DNA of 64,000 nucleotides, taken from NCBI RefSeq assembly GCF_018336935.1, contig NZ_CP068771.1, positions 4,774,001-4,838,000 on the forward strand, written 5' to 3'. Source of the DNA: Serratia plymuthica. GTDB taxonomy: Bacteria > Pseudomonadota > Gammaproteobacteria > Enterobacterales > Enterobacteriaceae. This document shows, piece after piece, positions 62,827 to 64,000 of this stretch. The position numbers were made by a program, and so were the translations under genes. The notes under the pieces are model-generated. The model had not been told where the DNA came from. It saw nothing but the letters and a program-made list of their open reading frames with translations, and ran no database searches. Positions within the stretch are counted from its first letter, which is position 1. Each line of letters starts with the position of its first letter.

Positions 62827-62835
62827 AACGACCTG

Positions 62836-62855
62836 GGGCGCAGTTGCCTGCGCCC
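62836..62855. terminator. hairpin between convergent ivy and gutQ
   Basis: GGGCGCAG TTGC CTGCGCCC is a perfect 8-bp stem with a 4-base loop between two converging genes. There is no T-run, so its terminator role is uncertain. Confidence 0.4.
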
Positions 62856-62868
62856 TGAGGCAACGCAC

Positions 62869-63840
62869 TCAGCCAACACCGGCCTGATGCAGATCGTGCA
62901 GGTTGATGGCGCCCACCAGCACGCCGTCCAGATTGACCACCGGCGCGGCGCTGATGTGCTGTTCGTGCAGTGCTTCCAGCGCTTCTCCGGCGCGCCACTG
63001 TTCCGGCAAGCGGTAGCCGGGGCGGGTAATCGCCGGGCCCAACGCATCCTGCAGGCTATGGCCTTTTACCAGCCAGCGGCGCAGGTCGCCGTCGGTAAAC
63101 ACCCCCACCACTTTTTGCTGCGCATCGCACACCGGCACCAACCCCAGCCCGGTGCGGCTCAGTTCCAGCATCGCTTCCATCACATTGGCGTTTTCACTGA
63201 CCTGCGGCAGGCGATCGCCGATGCGCATCAGGTGGTGTACCCGGTTCAACAGGCGTGCGCCCAGGCTGCCGCCCGGATGGGAGCGGGCAAAGTCTTCGGC
63301 GTTGAACCCGCGTTGGCGCATCAATGCCATTGCCAGCGCGTCGCCCATCATCAGCGTATTGACCGCGCTGGAGGTGGGCGCCAGCCCCATCGGGCAGGCT
63401 TCGCGTTCGACGCTGATGTCCAGCACGCAGGCGGCGGCCAGCGCCAGCGGCGACTCTTTGCCGCCGGTAATGGCGATCACCGGGATGTTATTTTCCGCCA
63501 GCAGCGGCAGGATCAAATCCAGCTCCTTGGCGCGGCCGGAATAGGAGATAAACACCACCACGTCGTCGGCGCCGATCATGCCGAGATCGCCGTGCAGCGC
63601 CTCCGCAGGATGGACGAAGAACGACGGCGTGCCGGTGCTGGCCAGCGAGGCGGCAATCTTTTTGCCGATGTGGCCGGATTTGCCGATGCCGGAAATCACC
63701 GCCTTGCCCCGGCAGTTCAACAGCAGTTCGCAGGCACGGACGAAATTGTCGTCCAGGCGCGCCAGCAGGCGCTGCGCTTCGGTCAGTTCAATTTCCAGCG
63801 TTTCGCGGGCAAAAGCCAGCAGGGCAGTCGCGTTACTCAT
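62869..63840 (-). CDS. gutQ: D-arabinose 5-phosphate isomerase GutQ
   Basis: The 323-residue protein has an N-terminal SIS domain (about 35-170; [40 protein letters not shown]) followed by two CBS domains (about 200-320). This is the KdsD/GutQ family, which interconverts ribulose 5-phosphate and arabinose 5-phosphate. It follows a DeoR-type regulator gene that it overlaps by eight bases, the same order as srlR-gutQ in the glucitol operon of Escherichia coli, which favours GutQ over KdsD. Confidence 0.92.
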   Translation of the reverse strand: MSNATALLAFARETLEIELTEAQRLLARLDDNFVRACELLLNCRGKAVISGIGKSGHIGKKIAASLASTGTPSFFVHPAEALHGDLGMIGADDVVVFISYSGRAKELDLILPLLAENNIPVIAITGGKESPLALAAACVLDISVEREACPMGLAPTSSAVNTLMMGDALAMALMRQRGFNAEDFARSHPGGSLGARLLNRVHHLMRIGDRLPQVSENANVMEAMLELSRTGLGLVPVCDAQQKVVGVFTDGDLRRWLVKGHSLQDALGPAITRPGYRLPEQWRAGEALEALHEQHISAAPVVNLDGVLVGAINLHDLHQAGVG

Positions 63841-64000
63841 CGGAATCTCCTACCAGAATGATATTGATGCCTTTCGCTTGCAGCGCGGCGAGGTAATCCG
63901 GATTGATGTTTTTATCGGTAATCAGCGTATCCACGGCGCTCAAATCGCACACCACGTTCGGGCTTTTGCGGCCGAATTTTGACGAGTCCACCAGCAGGAT
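63833..64000 (-). CDS. srlR: 3' end of DeoR-family glucitol repressor
   Basis: The last 55 residues of a DeoR-family protein enter from the right edge and stop at 63833. The segment has the family features: [20 protein letters not shown], then [20 protein letters not shown] and a terminal [11 protein letters not shown]. It overlaps gutQ by eight bases. Order and family identify it as srlR (gutR), the repressor of the glucitol operon. The start lies outside the window. Confidence 0.85.
   Translation of the reverse strand: MLLVDSSKFGRKSPNVVCDLSAVDTLITDKNINPDYLAALQAKGINIILVGDSDE

Noticed and set aside
1..64000. CRISPR arrays, rRNA and tRNA genes
   Set aside because: I saw no regularly spaced repeats other than the autotransporter array and no rRNA or complete tRNA sequence on either strand, although a tRNA search program was not available.

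Overview
The window looks like a chromosomal segment of an enterobacterium, most likely a Serratia. The support is a right-end core block (thiM-thiD behind a TPP riboswitch, an Ivy-type lysozyme inhibitor, gutQ and the end of srlR), an RluF-type pseudouridine synthase and a large autotransporter, all with the GC-rich codon use of that genus. Species assignment is inference. Much of the window is accessory DNA: base composition shifts sharply several times, and each shift matches a self-contained gene block.

Layout. (1) 1-9.2 kb is a conflict/defence block: a small antitoxin with a VbhA-like Fic-inhibiting helix fused to a HigA-like HTH, a three-gene ABC-3C-type system on the minus strand (PD-(D/E)XK-like nuclease, middle component, Rad50-like ATPase), and a GC-rich 1143-residue SF2 helicase. 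(2) 9.9-12.6 kb is a GC-rich cassette: a TetR regulator divergent from a 39-residue Tat-leader ORF, a thioredoxin-reductase-like flavoprotein and a methyltransferase. (3) 13.1-15.1 kb holds an orphan membrane protein and a DinB-fold protein. (4) 15.3-22.5 kb is a minus-strand block of envelope or secreted hydrolases (two epoxide-hydrolase-like, one alpha/beta hydrolase), a DUF6130-like protein, an OmpR/EnvZ-type two-component pair and a CcdA-thioredoxin fusion. (5) 22.85-25.1 kb is a second TetR cassette with clear palindromic operators, controlling an SDR and an F420-type NADP oxidoreductase. (6) 25.2-36.25 kb has an HxlR regulator with a crotonase, a hybrid kinase/LuxR response-regulator pair, a lipoprotein, the autotransporter, rluF, a second HxlR with an MFS exporter, and a GNAT.

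(7) 36.4-60.4 kb is the most interesting part: a roughly 24 kb, AT-richer island coding a hybrid PKS-NRPS pathway. All ten genes are on the plus strand with mostly overlapping junctions: MFS exporter, type II thioesterase, KS-AT-ACP-Cy-A-PCP-C, A-PCP-C-A-PCP, a DUF6817-like protein, a C*-A-PCP whose condensation domain has lost its catalytic His, a SyrP-like Fe(II)/2OG hydroxylase, a PaaK/LuxE-like ANL enzyme, a SufS-like cysteine desulfurase and a serine acetyltransferase. My reading of the adenylation pockets is Cys (behind a cyclisation domain), a small aliphatic residue (possibly Ala), Cys, and Asp in the separate module. The last fits the neighbouring beta-hydroxylase. The pathway therefore carries its own cysteine and sulfur supply, has no integrated release domain, and matches no cluster that I can name.

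The island is bracketed by imperfect direct repeats of about 180 bp. The left copy holds the start of the intact GNAT gene plus a TPP riboswitch that breaks off inside the aptamer. The right copy holds a fragment of GNAT plus the complete riboswitch driving thiM. The ancestral order was evidently GNAT - riboswitch - thiMD, and the island split it. A decayed tyrosine-recombinase fragment lies just inside the left repeat. (8) 60.5-64 kb returns to core genes.
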